Below are positions 29,777 to 40,085 of a stretch of DNA of 64,000 nucleotides, piece by piece (the first letter of the stretch is position 1; every line of letters begins with the position of its first letter). A model generated the notes under the pieces. It was not told where the DNA came from. It saw only the letters and a program-made list of their open reading frames with translations, and did no database searches. The position numbers were made by a program, and so were the translations under genes. Where the stretch lies: NCBI RefSeq assembly GCF_009755665.1, contig NZ_CP046622.1, forward strand, positions 4,951,001-5,015,000, written 5' to 3'. The DNA is from Variovorax paradoxus. GTDB lineage: Bacteria; Pseudomonadota; Gammaproteobacteria; Burkholderiales; Burkholderiaceae_C.

Positions 29777-31087
29777 ATGGACACGCTGGCTGAGCTGCGC
29801 GCCGGCCGGCTGGCTGGCGCCAAACGAATCGATCTCTCGTGCGGACTCACGGAGTTTCCGCGCGAGATTTATGACTTGGCGGATTCGCTCGAGGTCTTGA
29901 ACCTTTCGGGCAACGCGCTCGATGCGCTGCCCGACGATCTGGACCGGCTGCACCGCCTGCGCGTGCTGTTCTGCTCCGACAACCGCTTTACGCAGCTGCC
30001 AGAATCCATCGGCCGGTGCCAGGGCCTGGAGATGGTCGGCTTCAAGGCCAACCGTATCCGCACCGTGCCCGCTGCGGCGCTGCAATTGCCGTCTTTGCGT
30101 TGGCTGATCCTGACGGACAACCAGATCGAGAAGTTGCCCGACGCTATCGGCCAGTGCACGCGAATGCAGAAGGTCATGCTCGCCGGCAATCAGCTGCGCG
30201 CGCTGCCGGAATCGCTGGTGGCCTGCAACCAGATCGAGCTGCTGCGCATCTCGGCCAACCGCTTCGAGGCGCTGCCCCAGTGGCTGCTCTCGCTGCCGCG
30301 ACTTTCGTGGCTTGCCGGCGCAGGCAATCCTTTCGATGCGCAAGCCGAAGATGCCGCCATTGCCGCGCAATCGGTGCCGCGCGTCGACTGGCGCGAGCTG
30401 GCGCTGGGCGAAAAGCTCGGTGAAGGCGCTTCGGGCGTGATCTACCAGGCGACGCTAGGTGCAGCATCGCAGCCGGTCGCCGTCAAGCTGTTCAAGGGCG
30501 CGGTGACGAGCGACGGCTGGCCGCACAGCGAAATGGCCGCGTGCATTGCAGCCGGCGCACACCCGACGTTGATTGCTGCCCAGAGCCGGATCGACGGGCA
30601 TCCCGAAGGCATCGAAGGCCTGGTCATGGCGCTGGTCGACCCATCTTTTCGCACGCTGGCGGGCCCGCCGAGCCTGGCGTCGTGCACGCGCGACGTCTAT
30701 GCGGCCGATGCGCAATGGACTTCCGGCGTGGCGTTGCGCATTGCGCGCGACATCGCCTCCGCCATGCAGCATCTGCATGCGCGCGGCATTCTTCACGGCG
30801 ACCTGTATGCGCACAACATCCTGTGGAGTGCACAGGGCGACGGACTGCTCGGCGACTTCGGCGCAGCCTGGATGACCGGCGCGCTCGACCCGGCGCAAAT
30901 CGGGGCATTGCAACGGCTGGAGATGCGCGCTTTCGGCTGCCTGCTGGAAGAACTGCTCGACCGCTGCAGCGATGCGCCGCCAGACGCCGTGGCCGTGTTG
31001 AAAGACCGCTGCATGCAGCCCGATGTGGCCGCACGGCCGTCGTTTGCAGAGGCATCGACCCTGCTCCACGGCGAGCTCTCGCAATGA
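29777..31087 (+). CDS. Leucine-rich repeat protein with a C-terminal Hanks-type kinase domain
   Basis: 436 residues. Residues about 15-185 hold seven or so LRR units of 23 residues (LEVLNLSGNALDALPDDLDR and similar). The kinase begins near 210: P-loop GEGASG (215-220), Lys237 in VAVKLF, catalytic loop HGDLYAHN (340-347) and DFG (360-362). All catalytic elements are present, though HRD is HGD. A eukaryote-like module in a bacterial protein; partner and substrate unknown. It follows the metallo-hydrolase by 17 bp. Confidence 0.9.
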   Translation: MDTLAELRAGRLAGAKRIDLSCGLTEFPREIYDLADSLEVLNLSGNALDALPDDLDRLHRLRVLFCSDNRFTQLPESIGRCQGLEMVGFKANRIRTVPAAALQLPSLRWLILTDNQIEKLPDAIGQCTRMQKVMLAGNQLRALPESLVACNQIELLRISANRFEALPQWLLSLPRLSWLAGAGNPFDAQAEDAAIAAQSVPRVDWRELALGEKLGEGASGVIYQATLGAASQPVAVKLFKGAVTSDGWPHSEMAACIAAGAHPTLIAAQSRIDGHPEGIEGLVMALVDPSFRTLAGPPSLASCTRDVYAADAQWTSGVALRIARDIASAMQHLHARGILHGDLYAHNILWSAQGDGLLGDFGAAWMTGALDPAQIGALQRLEMRAFGCLLEELLDRCSDAPPDAVAVLKDRCMQPDVAARPSFAEASTLLHGELSQ

Positions 31088-31995
31088 CAGGGCCGCGCTT
31101 GCCGCTGCCCACGCGCGACGGGGTCGGCCCGAGCTGCGTCGGATTGCCGCAAGGCCGCTGGCCCACCATCGTCGAGTTCTTGATCGAACGCTTTCCGGCG
31201 ATCACTCCCGACGCATGGATGGCCCGCATCGTGGCCGGTGACGTGATCGACGAGCACGGCGTACCGGTGACCGCGCAGCGCCGCTACCAGGCACCGCTGC
31301 GCGTGTACTACTACCGCACGCTCGACGCCGAGGTGCGCATTCCGTTCGACGAGCAGGTGCTGTTCCAGGACGGCCATCTCGTGGTGGTCGACAAGCCGCC
31401 CTTCCTGCCCGTGACGCCCACCGGCAAGTACCTGCAGGAAAGCCTGCTGGTGCGGCTCAAGCGCAAGCTGAAGCTCGACGACCTGGTGCCGCTGCACCGC
31501 ATCGACCGCAGCACGGCCGGGCTGGTGCTGTTTTCGGTGCGTCCCGAAACGCGTGGCGCCTACCAGGCCATGTTTCCCGAGCGCCGCATCGCCAAGCACT
31601 ACGAAGCCGTGGTGCCTTGGCAACCCGGCGTGTCGTCGGTGCCCGGCACCTACCGCAGCCGGCTGGTCGACGACGAGCATTTCATGCGCGTGAAAGAAGA
31701 AGCCGGCGAGCCCAATTCGGAAACGCGCATCGCCGTGCAGCAGGCGGCCAACGGCTACGCGCTGCTGAAGCTTTCGCCGGTGACCGGCCGCAAGCACCAG
31801 CTGCGGGTGCATTGCATGGCGCTGGGCATGCCGATCGTCAACGACCCGATCTATCCCACCCTGCTGCCGCCCGACAGCGACGACTTCGACAAGCCCTTGC
31901 AGCTGCTGGCCAAGTCGGTAGCGTTTCAAGACCCCGTGAGCGGCGAGCTGCGCAGCTTCACGAGCCCCCGGAGCCTGGCGCTGCCGCCAAGGTGA
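31084..31995 (+). CDS. RluA-family pseudouridine synthase
   Basis: 303 residues from the ATG at 31084 in a 4-bp overlap with the kinase gene. The catalytic Asp is in HRIDRSTAGLVLFS. Further family text: VVVDKPPFLPVTPTG, YALLKLSPVTGRKHQLRVHC. It lacks a clear S4 domain, and uses an N-terminal extension instead. It isomerises uridine in rRNA or tRNA; which site is uncertain. A Variovorax-like 'pseudouridine synthase' next to a kinase is common in this family. Confidence 0.9.
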   Translation: MTGPRLPLPTRDGVGPSCVGLPQGRWPTIVEFLIERFPAITPDAWMARIVAGDVIDEHGVPVTAQRRYQAPLRVYYYRTLDAEVRIPFDEQVLFQDGHLVVVDKPPFLPVTPTGKYLQESLLVRLKRKLKLDDLVPLHRIDRSTAGLVLFSVRPETRGAYQAMFPERRIAKHYEAVVPWQPGVSSVPGTYRSRLVDDEHFMRVKEEAGEPNSETRIAVQQAANGYALLKLSPVTGRKHQLRVHCMALGMPIVNDPIYPTLLPPDSDDFDKPLQLLAKSVAFQDPVSGELRSFTSPRSLALPPR

Positions 31996-32062
31996 CGCGC
32001 TGCGCGCACGCGGCGCACTAAGCTCGTTTCCTGAAATCTTTCATTCAGGAGACACCTGCACC

Positions 32063-32833
32063 ATGGACACCACCCAACTCTTCTCGCTGAAGGGCCGCAG
32101 CGCCCTGATCACAGGCGGCTCGCGCGGCATCGGCCGCATGATCGCCGAGGGCTTTCTGGCGCAGGGCGCGCGCGTGTACATCTCTGCCCGCAAGGCAGCC
32201 GCATGCGACCAGACCGCCAAGGAGCTTTCGGCCTTCGGCCATTGCGTGTCTCTGCCGGCCGACGTGTCGACGCTGGAAGGCGCGCAGGCGCTGGTCGATG
32301 CCTATGCCAAGCATGAAGACTCGCTCGACATCCTGGTCAACAACGCCGGCGCGGCATGGGGAGCGCCGTACGACGAGTTTCCAGAGAGCGGCTGGGACAA
32401 GGTGGTGGACCTGAACCTGAAGACGCCCTTCTTCTTGACCAAGGCGCTGACGCCGATGCTCAAGAAGGCGGCGACCGATCACCTTGCGAAGGTGATCAAC
32501 ATTGCGTCCATCGACGGAATTTCAGTGAATCCGCAGGAGACTTATTCGTATGCGGCGAGCAAGGCCGGGCTGATTCAGCTGACTCGGCGCATGGCGCTGC
32601 GGCTGGCGCAAGAGCGGATTGTGGTGAGTGCGATTGCGCCTGGGGCGTTTGCTTCGGACATGAACAAGCTGGCGCGGGATCATGGCGATGAGGTGAAGGA
32701 GCGGATTCCTGCGGGGCGGATCGGGGTGCCGGAGGATATGGCTGGGGCGGCTATTTATCTTGCCTCTCGGGCGGGGGACTATGTGATGGGGTCTACGTTG
32801 GTGGTGGATGGGGGGGTTACGCACGCGCGTTGA
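32063..32833 (+). CDS. Short-chain dehydrogenase/reductase
   Basis: 256 residues. Cofactor motif TGGSRGIGR at about 18-26, NNAGAAWG at about 93, and the catalytic Tyr-x3-Lys in ETYSYAASKAGL. C-terminal GSTLVVDGGVTHAR is typical. Start at 32063 with CAGGAGA upstream. The 3' half uses more G/T-ending codons than its neighbours, so the base composition shifts toward the adjoining 580-bp repeat. Substrate unknown. Confidence 0.9.
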   Translation: MDTTQLFSLKGRSALITGGSRGIGRMIAEGFLAQGARVYISARKAAACDQTAKELSAFGHCVSLPADVSTLEGAQALVDAYAKHEDSLDILVNNAGAAWGAPYDEFPESGWDKVVDLNLKTPFFLTKALTPMLKKAATDHLAKVINIASIDGISVNPQETYSYAASKAGLIQLTRRMALRLAQERIVVSAIAPGAFASDMNKLARDHGDEVKERIPAGRIGVPEDMAGAAIYLASRAGDYVMGSTLVVDGGVTHAR

Positions 32834-32852
32834 GTCTTTAGCTTCGTTTTTT

Positions 32853-33432
32853 CCCGAGGCCGGGTGTCGCCCCGGCGGGCGACTCACTTTCTTTGCTTCG
32901 CCAAAGAAAGTAAGCAAAGAAAGGCGACCCCTACTGTCTGCGTCCCTGCGCTGCGCTACGGGCAACCTGCGGTGCTCGACTCCGGCGGGGGTCCGCAGAA
33001 CTCGCTTCGCTCAAACAGCTGCGGCCCTGATCCCGCCTCCATCTGCGCTCCTCGGCGCATACAGAAGGGGTGGGAGCGGGCAGCCTTCGCTCTCGCTCGG
33101 CTCCAACAGCCAACCCCAACTGCCAACATTCAACTCAATTCCAACCACTGCGGCGCGCAGCGCCGCGGTGGCTTGGTGGCCGAGCAAAGCAAAGGCCCGG
33201 ATGGGTTGCACTCCCCTCTGTATGCGCCGAGGAGCGGAGGGTTTCGCGGATCAGGGCTCGCAGCTGTTTGAGCGAAGCGAGTTCTGCGAGACCCCGCGAA
33301 ACCTGAGCCCCGCAGGTTGCCCGCAGCAAAGCGGAGGGTCGCAGACAGTGGGGTCGCCTTTTCTTTGCTTACTTTCTTTTGGCGAAGCAAAAGAAAGTGA
33401 GTCCGCCGCCGGGCGGAATCCCGGCCTCGGGA
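32853..33432. repeat. 580-bp giant inverted repeat, family C
   Basis: The left arm (about 32853-33076) and right arm (about 33209-33432) are imperfect inverted copies, about 224 bp each. Landmarks are CCCGAGGCCGGG / CCCGGCCTCGGG at the outer ends, TTTCTTTGCTTCGCCAAAGA nested near each end, and CGCATACAGA / TCTGTATGCG at the inner ends. The 132-bp centre has no inverted partner. It lies between convergent SDR and ygjP-like genes. No transposase frame is present. The nested 'CTTTCTTTGCTTCG' hairpin is a repeat I recall from other Burkholderiales. Confidence 0.88.
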
Positions 33433-33449
33433 AGCAAACATCCCAGAAA

Positions 33450-34433
33450 TCAGCCCCACCGAGGCACAGCCTCATCCTTCAACTGCTGCCGCAGCAAGTC
33501 ATAGTCCGGCACCACACTCTCCACCGTCTCCCAGAACCGATGCGAGTGATCCATCACCCGCAGATGCGCCAGTTCGTGCGCAACCACATAGTCGATCACC
33601 GGCAGGCGAAAGTGGATCAAGCGCCAGTTCAGCCGGATCGACCCGTCCGCACTCGCACTCCCCCAACGAGTAGCAGCATTCGACAACGACAGCTTCTGCC
33701 ACCGCACCCCAAGCCTCGGCGCAAAGTGGTCGAGCCTTTCGATGAACAGCCGCCGCGCCTGCCGCATGAGCCAGGCTTGGGCGGCATCGCGAATCTGCGA
33801 GGGCTCCGCGTTCTGCGCCACGGCCAGGCGCAAGATGCGCGGCCCGGTGCCATCGCCGCCTGCATCATCGAGCGTGCCGCCGACGCTTGCAAACCCGTGC
33901 TTCGGGTCCAGGCGAATCACGACCGGTTCGCCCATGAAAGGAAACTCCGCGCCGTCTTTCCACTCGATGCGCGTGGCCTCGACGCGTGCGTGGCGTTGCC
34001 GCGTTTCGAGCAGCTTGCGGATGATCCAGTCGGCCTTCTCCTGGATGGCGGCGTCCACGTCGCGCAGCGTGACCCAGCGCGGCGCACGCACAGACAAACC
34101 TTCCGGCCCGACCACGAAGCCGATGGTCTTGCGCTTGCCGCGCTTGAACTCATAGGCCACACGGGCCGAGCCCAGCACCGTTTCGCGCATGGCCTGCGGA
34201 TGCACGAAGCTCGCAAGCGTCAGCGTATCGCGCAGCGCAATGGTGGGCAGTGCCGGGCCTGGATGATCGGCCGTGTCTTGTGGGGGCGGCGCGTCGGCCA
34301 CGGGCGCCGCGGCAGGCGGCGGCGCCTTTTTCTTGACCTTTTTTGACGGCCGAGGTACGGGCGGCTTGGGCGGCGCAAACTCGTTGCCCAGCCCTTCGAA
34401 CAGATCCATGGTGAACTGAAGCAGTCCCCGCAT
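33450..34433 (-). CDS. YgjP/SprT-like zinc metalloprotease (DUF45)
   Basis: 327 residues from the ATG at 34433; another ATG at 34409 would drop eight residues. The C-terminal domain has HELAHLRVMDHSHRFW, an HExxH zinc motif, and the DUF45 text VRWQKLSLSNAATRWGSA. Residues 1-70 are Pro/Ala/Lys-rich and probably disordered. Family members are thought to be peptidases; the substrate is unknown. It follows plsC by 17 bp on the same strand. Confidence 0.85.
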   Translation of the reverse strand: MRGLLQFTMDLFEGLGNEFAPPKPPVPRPSKKVKKKAPPPAAAPVADAPPPQDTADHPGPALPTIALRDTLTLASFVHPQAMRETVLGSARVAYEFKRGKRKTIGFVVGPEGLSVRAPRWVTLRDVDAAIQEKADWIIRKLLETRQRHARVEATRIEWKDGAEFPFMGEPVVIRLDPKHGFASVGGTLDDAGGDGTGPRILRLAVAQNAEPSQIRDAAQAWLMRQARRLFIERLDHFAPRLGVRWQKLSLSNAATRWGSASADGSIRLNWRLIHFRLPVIDYVVAHELAHLRVMDHSHRFWETVESVVPDYDLLRQQLKDEAVPRWG

Positions 34434-34450
34434 CTCGGGCTTTCTCTTCT

Positions 34451-35221
34451 TCAGTGCACTTCTGGCGCCGCCTGCAGCGGCGGGCTGTCGCGATAAGCCT
34501 CGGGATCGAGCCGGCGCATCTCCGATTCGATCCAGGCCTCGACCTCGCGCATCAGCTCATCGGGCTTGCGGCCGACACTGGGAATAGCCGGGCCGATCGA
34601 CACGTCGACCACGCCGGGGCGCTTGATGAAGGCCTTGCGCGGCCACACCTTGGCGGAGGTAACGGCCACGGGAATCACCGGCACGCCGGTTTCGCATGCG
34701 AGCCGCGTGCCGCCGCTCTTGTAGGTGCCCTTCTGGCCGCGCGGAATGCGGGTGCCTTCGGGAAACATGATGATCCAGATGCCCTGCGCAAGCAGCTTGC
34801 GGCCCTGGTTCACCACCTTGTTGAACGCCTGCGCGCGCTGGCTGCGGTCGATGTGGATCATGTCGAGCCGGGCCATGGCCCAGCCGAAGAAAGGCACGTA
34901 GATCAGCTCTTTCTTGAACACGAACGCCAGCGGATGCGGCATCAGCGTGGGCATGAGGAAGGTCTCGAACGTGGACTGGTGCTTCACCAGCAGGATCGCG
35001 CCGGCGAGCTTGTCGGTCGGCAGGTGTTCCATGCCGGTGACGCGAGTCTTGATGCCCAGCAGCACGCGCGCGCCGCCAATGGCCCAGCTGAGCCACTGCA
35101 CCGCCATCCAGTAGAGCGGAATGCCGCGCTTCCAGAGCGAACTGACGCACATGATGATGCCCCAGGGCACCACGGTGACGAGCATCCACAGTGCATGGAC
35201 AACGGAACGGAGAAACGCCAT
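34451..35221 (-). CDS. plsC: 1-acyl-sn-glycerol-3-phosphate acyltransferase
   Basis: 256 residues. It adds the second acyl chain to make phosphatidic acid at the inner membrane. Motif I is VKHQSTFET (HX4D position with Thr/Glu variant, HQSTFE), motif III is FPEGTRIPRG. A membrane helix lies at residues 1-35 (VVHALWMLVTVVPWGIIMCV). Starts at 35221 with a 4-bp ATGA overlap with gmhB. Note the HX4D motif reads HQSTFE, as in many LpxL-like relatives, so a different acceptor is possible. Confidence 0.88.
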   Translation of the reverse strand: MAFLRSVVHALWMLVTVVPWGIIMCVSSLWKRGIPLYWMAVQWLSWAIGGARVLLGIKTRVTGMEHLPTDKLAGAILLVKHQSTFETFLMPTLMPHPLAFVFKKELIYVPFFGWAMARLDMIHIDRSQRAQAFNKVVNQGRKLLAQGIWIIMFPEGTRIPRGQKGTYKSGGTRLACETGVPVIPVAVTSAKVWPRKAFIKRPGVVDVSIGPAIPSVGRKPDELMREVEAWIESEMRRLDPEAYRDSPPLQAAPEVH

Positions 35222-35799
35222 CAGACAGCCACCTGCAGTGCGGCCTGCGCTTCGCGCGCAAGCAAGAAATCGACAAAGGCGGCGAGGTTCTCGTGAACCA
35301 TGGTGTTCGCCGGGTATTCGGGGGGCAGCGGGTCGACGCCGATACAGGCGGCGCCCATGCCCGTGAGCAAGAGGTGCGGCTCGCAACCCGCGGCGGCACC
35401 CGCCTGCAGGTCGCGCAGGCTGTCGCCCGCAGTCGGCACGCCCTGCAGATCGATGCCGTAGCGGTCGCCGATCTGCAGGAACAGGCCCGGCTTCGGCTTG
35501 CGGCAATCGCAGTCCTCGTCGGGGCTGTGCGGGCAATAGAACACGGCATCGACCTTGCCACCCACGGCCGCGAGCATCTTGTGCATCTTGGCGTGCATGG
35601 CGTTGAGCGACGCCATGTCGAACAGGCCACGGCCCAGGCCCGACTGGTTGGATGCGACCACCACGTGCCAGCCCGCATGGTTGAGCTTGGCCACCGCTTC
35701 GAGCGCGCCGGGCAGCGGCGTCCACTCGATGTCGCTCTTGACGAAATCTTCGCGGTGCACGTTGATCGTGCCGTTGCGGTCGAGGATGACGAGTTTCAT
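35221..35799 (-). CDS. gmhB: D-glycero-beta-D-manno-heptose-1,7-bisphosphate 7-phosphatase, unusual catalytic motif
   Basis: 192 residues. The HAD zinc motif CPHSPDEDCDCRKPKPG is typical of GmhB, which makes ADP-heptose for LPS. The nucleophile motif normally reads DxDGT, but here it reads LDRNGTIN: the second Asp, the general acid, is Asn. The codon is AAC, so a single G-to-A change explains it. The rest of the protein and its gene position are normal. Activity may be low unless another enzyme compensates or the base is a sequencing error. Confidence 0.9.
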   Translation of the reverse strand: MKLVILDRNGTINVHREDFVKSDIEWTPLPGALEAVAKLNHAGWHVVVASNQSGLGRGLFDMASLNAMHAKMHKMLAAVGGKVDAVFYCPHSPDEDCDCRKPKPGLFLQIGDRYGIDLQGVPTAGDSLRDLQAGAAAGCEPHLLLTGMGAACIGVDPLPPEYPANTMVHENLAAFVDFLLAREAQAALQVAV

Positions 35800-35831
35800 G
35801 GCGTTGGCAAAAAAGCCCGTGCTGCTGCGCT

Positions 35832-37988
35832 TCAGACTGCCAGCCGCTCGAGCTGCGCCACGCGGTTCATTGCGGCGTGCAGCGACATCAGCAAGCCCAG
35901 ACGGTTGAGGCGCAGGTCGGCCTGCTCGGCATTGACCATCACGCCATCGAAGAAGGCATCGACGGGCTCGCGCAGCGCAGCCAGGGTCTGCAGCGACGCG
36001 GTGTAGTCGCCGGCGTCGAACTGCGCATTGGCCGCGGGCACCACTTCGGCCATGGCGGCGTGCAGCGCCTTCTCGGCGGGCTCCTGCAGGAGCAGCTCGC
36101 TGACGTGGGCGTCGGCCTCGGGCGCCTTCTTGAGGATGTTGCCGATGCGCTTGTTGGCAGCGGCCAGCGCGGCGGCCGCCGGCAATGCGGCAAAGGCGCG
36201 CACTGCCGCCAGCAGCTTGGGCACTTCGCCCAGGCGCTGCGGGCGCGGCGCCAGCACGGCATCGACCTCTTGCGCACTGGCGCCCTGCTCGCGCAGGCTG
36301 CCGGCCAGGCGGTCCAGAATGAAGTCTTGCAGCTCGACCGTGGCCTTGCCGCTGTCGAAACCCTCGATGTCCTTGAACTGCGCGGCGGCGTCCTGCAGCA
36401 GCGCGTCGAGCCCCAGCGGCAGGTCTTTCTCGATCAGCATGCGGATCACGCCCAGCGCATGGCGGCGAAGCGCGAACGGGTCGCGGTCGCCCGTGGGCAG
36501 GTTGCCGATGCCGAACATGCCCACCAGCGTCTCGAGCTTGTCGGCCAGCGCGACCACGAGGCCGACGGTGTTGCGCGGCAGTTCGTCGCCGGCGAAGCGC
36601 GGCTTGTAGTGGTCTTCGATGGCGTCGGCCACCGCGGCGGACAAGCCGTCGTGCAGCGCGTAGTAGCGGCCCATGGTGCCCTGCAGTTCCGGGAACTCGC
36701 CGACCATGTCGGTCACGAGGTCGGCCTTGGCGAGCTGGGCCGCCTGCACCGCCTGCGCGGTGAGCGTGGCATCTGCCGATTGCCCCGGTTGCGCCAGCTG
36801 CGCCGCAATGCCGCGCGCAATGCGCATCACCCGCTGCACGCGCTCGCCCTGGGTGCCCAGCTTGTTGTGATAGACCACCTTGCCGAGCGATTCGACGCGC
36901 GAGGCCAGCGATTTCTTGCGGTCCTGGTCGAAGAAGAACTTGGCGTCGGCCAGGCGCGGGCGCACCACGCGCTCGTTGCCGCCGACCACCGCGCTCGCGT
37001 CCTCTGGGCTGATGTTGCTGACCACCAGGAACTTGTTGGTGAGCTTGTTCGAGGCGTCGAGCAGCGGAAAGTACTTCTGGTTGGCCTTCATCGTGAGGAT
37101 GAGGCACTCCTGCGGCACTTCGAGAAACTCGCGCTCGAAGCTGCAGACCAGCACATTGGGCCGCTCGACCAGCGCCGTGACTTCGTCGAGCAGCGCGTCG
37201 TCATGGATGGGCACCGTGCCGCCGCCCACCCGCACGGCCGCAGCCGCAAGCTGGCGCGCAATTTCGGTGCGGCGGGCTTCGAAACTGGCGATGACCGCGC
37301 CGTCGTCCTGCATCTGCAGCGCGTAGCTGTTGGCATCGCGCAGCACCACGGGGTCGACCGCCGCCTCGAAGCGGTGGCCGTGCGTTTCGCGGCCCGCATG
37401 CAGGCCCAGCGCCTCGACGGGTACCACGGTGTCGCCATGCAGCGCCACCAGCCCGTGGGCGGGGCGCACGAAGCTCACGCTGCTCCAGCCGGGCAGCTCG
37501 CAGCCGCTTTCCAGCTGGTAGCTCATCACCTTGGGAATCGGCAGCTTGGCGATGGCTTCGGCCAGCGCCTTCTGCAGGCCTTCGGCCAGCGTGGCGCCCT
37601 TGGCGGTGCTTTCGTAGAACAGGGCTTCGGCCTTGCCGTCCATCGCGCGCTTCAGGCCGGGCACGGCCGAGGCATCGGCGCCGAGTGCGGCCAGCCGCTT
37701 GAGCAGCGCGGGCGTGGGCTGGCCCGACGCGTCGAGCCCCACGGCCACCGGCATGAGCTTTTGCGACACGGCCTTGTCGGCGGCGCGCTCGGCCACGTGC
37801 GTGAGGTGCGCGGCCAGGCGGCGCGGCGATGCGTAGGCAGTGAGCACCGAGCCCGGCTCGGCGAGCCCCTGCGCCACGAGCTGGTCGCGCAGGCCGTTGG
37901 CGAAGGCATCGCCGAGTTTCTTCAACGCCTTGGGAGGCAGCTCTTCAACGAAGAGTTCGACCAACAGATTCTTTTGCACGCTCGTCAT
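35832..37988 (-). CDS. glyS: Glycyl-tRNA synthetase beta subunit
   Basis: 718 residues. The bacterial alpha2beta2 enzyme charges tRNA-Gly. N-terminal NLLVELFVEELPPKALKKLG is the family mark. The rest follows, with the HD-like and anticodon-binding regions to the end (FFDGVMVNAEQADLRLNRLG). It starts 3 bp after the glyQ stop and is followed by gmhB 32 bp later. Long open frames on the opposite strand are antisense artefacts of the high-GC code. Confidence 0.97.
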   Translation of the reverse strand: MTSVQKNLLVELFVEELPPKALKKLGDAFANGLRDQLVAQGLAEPGSVLTAYASPRRLAAHLTHVAERAADKAVSQKLMPVAVGLDASGQPTPALLKRLAALGADASAVPGLKRAMDGKAEALFYESTAKGATLAEGLQKALAEAIAKLPIPKVMSYQLESGCELPGWSSVSFVRPAHGLVALHGDTVVPVEALGLHAGRETHGHRFEAAVDPVVLRDANSYALQMQDDGAVIASFEARRTEIARQLAAAAVRVGGGTVPIHDDALLDEVTALVERPNVLVCSFEREFLEVPQECLILTMKANQKYFPLLDASNKLTNKFLVVSNISPEDASAVVGGNERVVRPRLADAKFFFDQDRKKSLASRVESLGKVVYHNKLGTQGERVQRVMRIARGIAAQLAQPGQSADATLTAQAVQAAQLAKADLVTDMVGEFPELQGTMGRYYALHDGLSAAVADAIEDHYKPRFAGDELPRNTVGLVVALADKLETLVGMFGIGNLPTGDRDPFALRRHALGVIRMLIEKDLPLGLDALLQDAAAQFKDIEGFDSGKATVELQDFILDRLAGSLREQGASAQEVDAVLAPRPQRLGEVPKLLAAVRAFAALPAAAALAAANKRIGNILKKAPEADAHVSELLLQEPAEKALHAAMAEVVPAANAQFDAGDYTASLQTLAALREPVDAFFDGVMVNAEQADLRLNRLGLLMSLHAAMNRVAQLERLAV

Positions 37989-37991
37989 CGC

Positions 37992-38897
<906 letters not shown>

Positions 38898-39119
38898 GAA
38901 GCTGGCCGGCGTGGGCCGGACATTTGGACGGTAGCGCGGCAATGCGCCGCGAAAGCGGACGATTTTACGGTCGGAGGGCAACTCTCCCACAGCAAGCCGG
39001 GATGCCGGCTGCCGGCACGGCGCCCGGGGCGGTGCGACAAAGGCGGGCCGGTTGCATGCAATCGCCTTTTATCGGTCTTTTTTCGCCCTCCGCGCGTCCT
39101 TCCCCCTGCCTCCACCGAC

Positions 39120-40085
39120 ATGCTGCCGCCCCAAATCGGTCCGAATTCGCCTCTGTTCATCGTTCTCAACGCCGGTTCAGGCAGCGCGGACACCGCCGAA
39201 ACCCGCCGGATCATCGAGGAGGGCTGCACCGCGGCCGGCCGCAAGCACCGCATCTTTCTTGTGGACGAGCGTGCCACGGTGCAGGCGCTCGCGCGTGAAG
39301 CCGTGGAGCGGGCCCGCGCCGTCGGCGGCGTGGTGGTGGCCGCGGGCGGCGACGGCACCATCAACGCGGTGGCGCAGGCCACGCTCGGCAGCGGCCTGCC
39401 CTTTGGCGTGCTGCCGCAAGGCACCTTCAACTACTTCAGCCGCGCGCATGGCATTCCAGGCGATACGACCGAGGCGCTCCAGCTGCTGCTCACCGGGCAG
39501 CCGCAACCCGCGCAGGTGGGGCTGGTGAACGACCGCGTGTTCCTGGTCAACGCAAGCATGGGGCTGTACGCCGAGCTGCTGGAAGAGCGCGAAAGCTACA
39601 AGGCGCGCTACGGCCGCCATCGGTGGATCGCGTTTTTCGCGGGGCTTCTGACCGTGATGCGCGGGCACCGGCTCTGGAACCTGCGCATGGCCTGGCGAGG
39701 CCAGGAACGCGACGTCCGGACCCCGACGCTTTTTGTCGGCAACAACCCCTTGCAGCTGCTGCAGGTGGGCATCGAACATGCCGACGCGCCCGAAAACGGG
39801 CAGCTGGCGGCCGTGGTGCTGAAGCCGACGGGGGTGCTGGCAATGCCCGGCCTGCTGGTGCGCGGCGCGCTGGGCCGCCTCGGGAGCGCCGACGAGGTGC
39901 TGAGCTTTCCGTTCGAGTCGATGACGGTGAAGACCGGCCGGCTGCATTCCCCGCGCCGCGTGAAGGTGGCCACCGACGGCGAGATCGCCTGGACCGAGAT
40001 GCCGCTGCTGTTCCGGGTGTCGCCCGAGCCGCTGTGGCTGGTGCGGCCCGATTCCGCGCCCGAACTGGAGGCCGCGAAGCAATGA
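39120..40085 (+). CDS. Diacylglycerol kinase-family lipid kinase (YegS/BmrU type)
   Basis: 321 residues from the ATG at 39120. Family motifs: FIVLNAGSGSAD at the start, GGDGTINAVAQ near 75, LPQGTFNYFSRAHGIP and the C-terminal dual-domain text. It uses ATP to phosphorylate a lipid hydroxyl. It lies divergent from glyQ, and its 3' end overlaps the next gene by 4 bp (ATGA). The lipid substrate (diacylglycerol or other) is not evident. Confidence 0.88.
   Translation: MLPPQIGPNSPLFIVLNAGSGSADTAETRRIIEEGCTAAGRKHRIFLVDERATVQALAREAVERARAVGGVVVAAGGDGTINAVAQATLGSGLPFGVLPQGTFNYFSRAHGIPGDTTEALQLLLTGQPQPAQVGLVNDRVFLVNASMGLYAELLEERESYKARYGRHRWIAFFAGLLTVMRGHRLWNLRMAWRGQERDVRTPTLFVGNNPLQLLQVGIEHADAPENGQLAAVVLKPTGVLAMPGLLVRGALGRLGSADEVLSFPFESMTVKTGRLHSPRRVKVATDGEIAWTEMPLLFRVSPEPLWLVRPDSAPELEAAKQ

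Noticed and set aside
32853..33432. Insertion sequence or short genes inside the 580-bp repeat
   Set aside because: The short frames follow the palindrome symmetry; no transposase motif or target duplication was seen.
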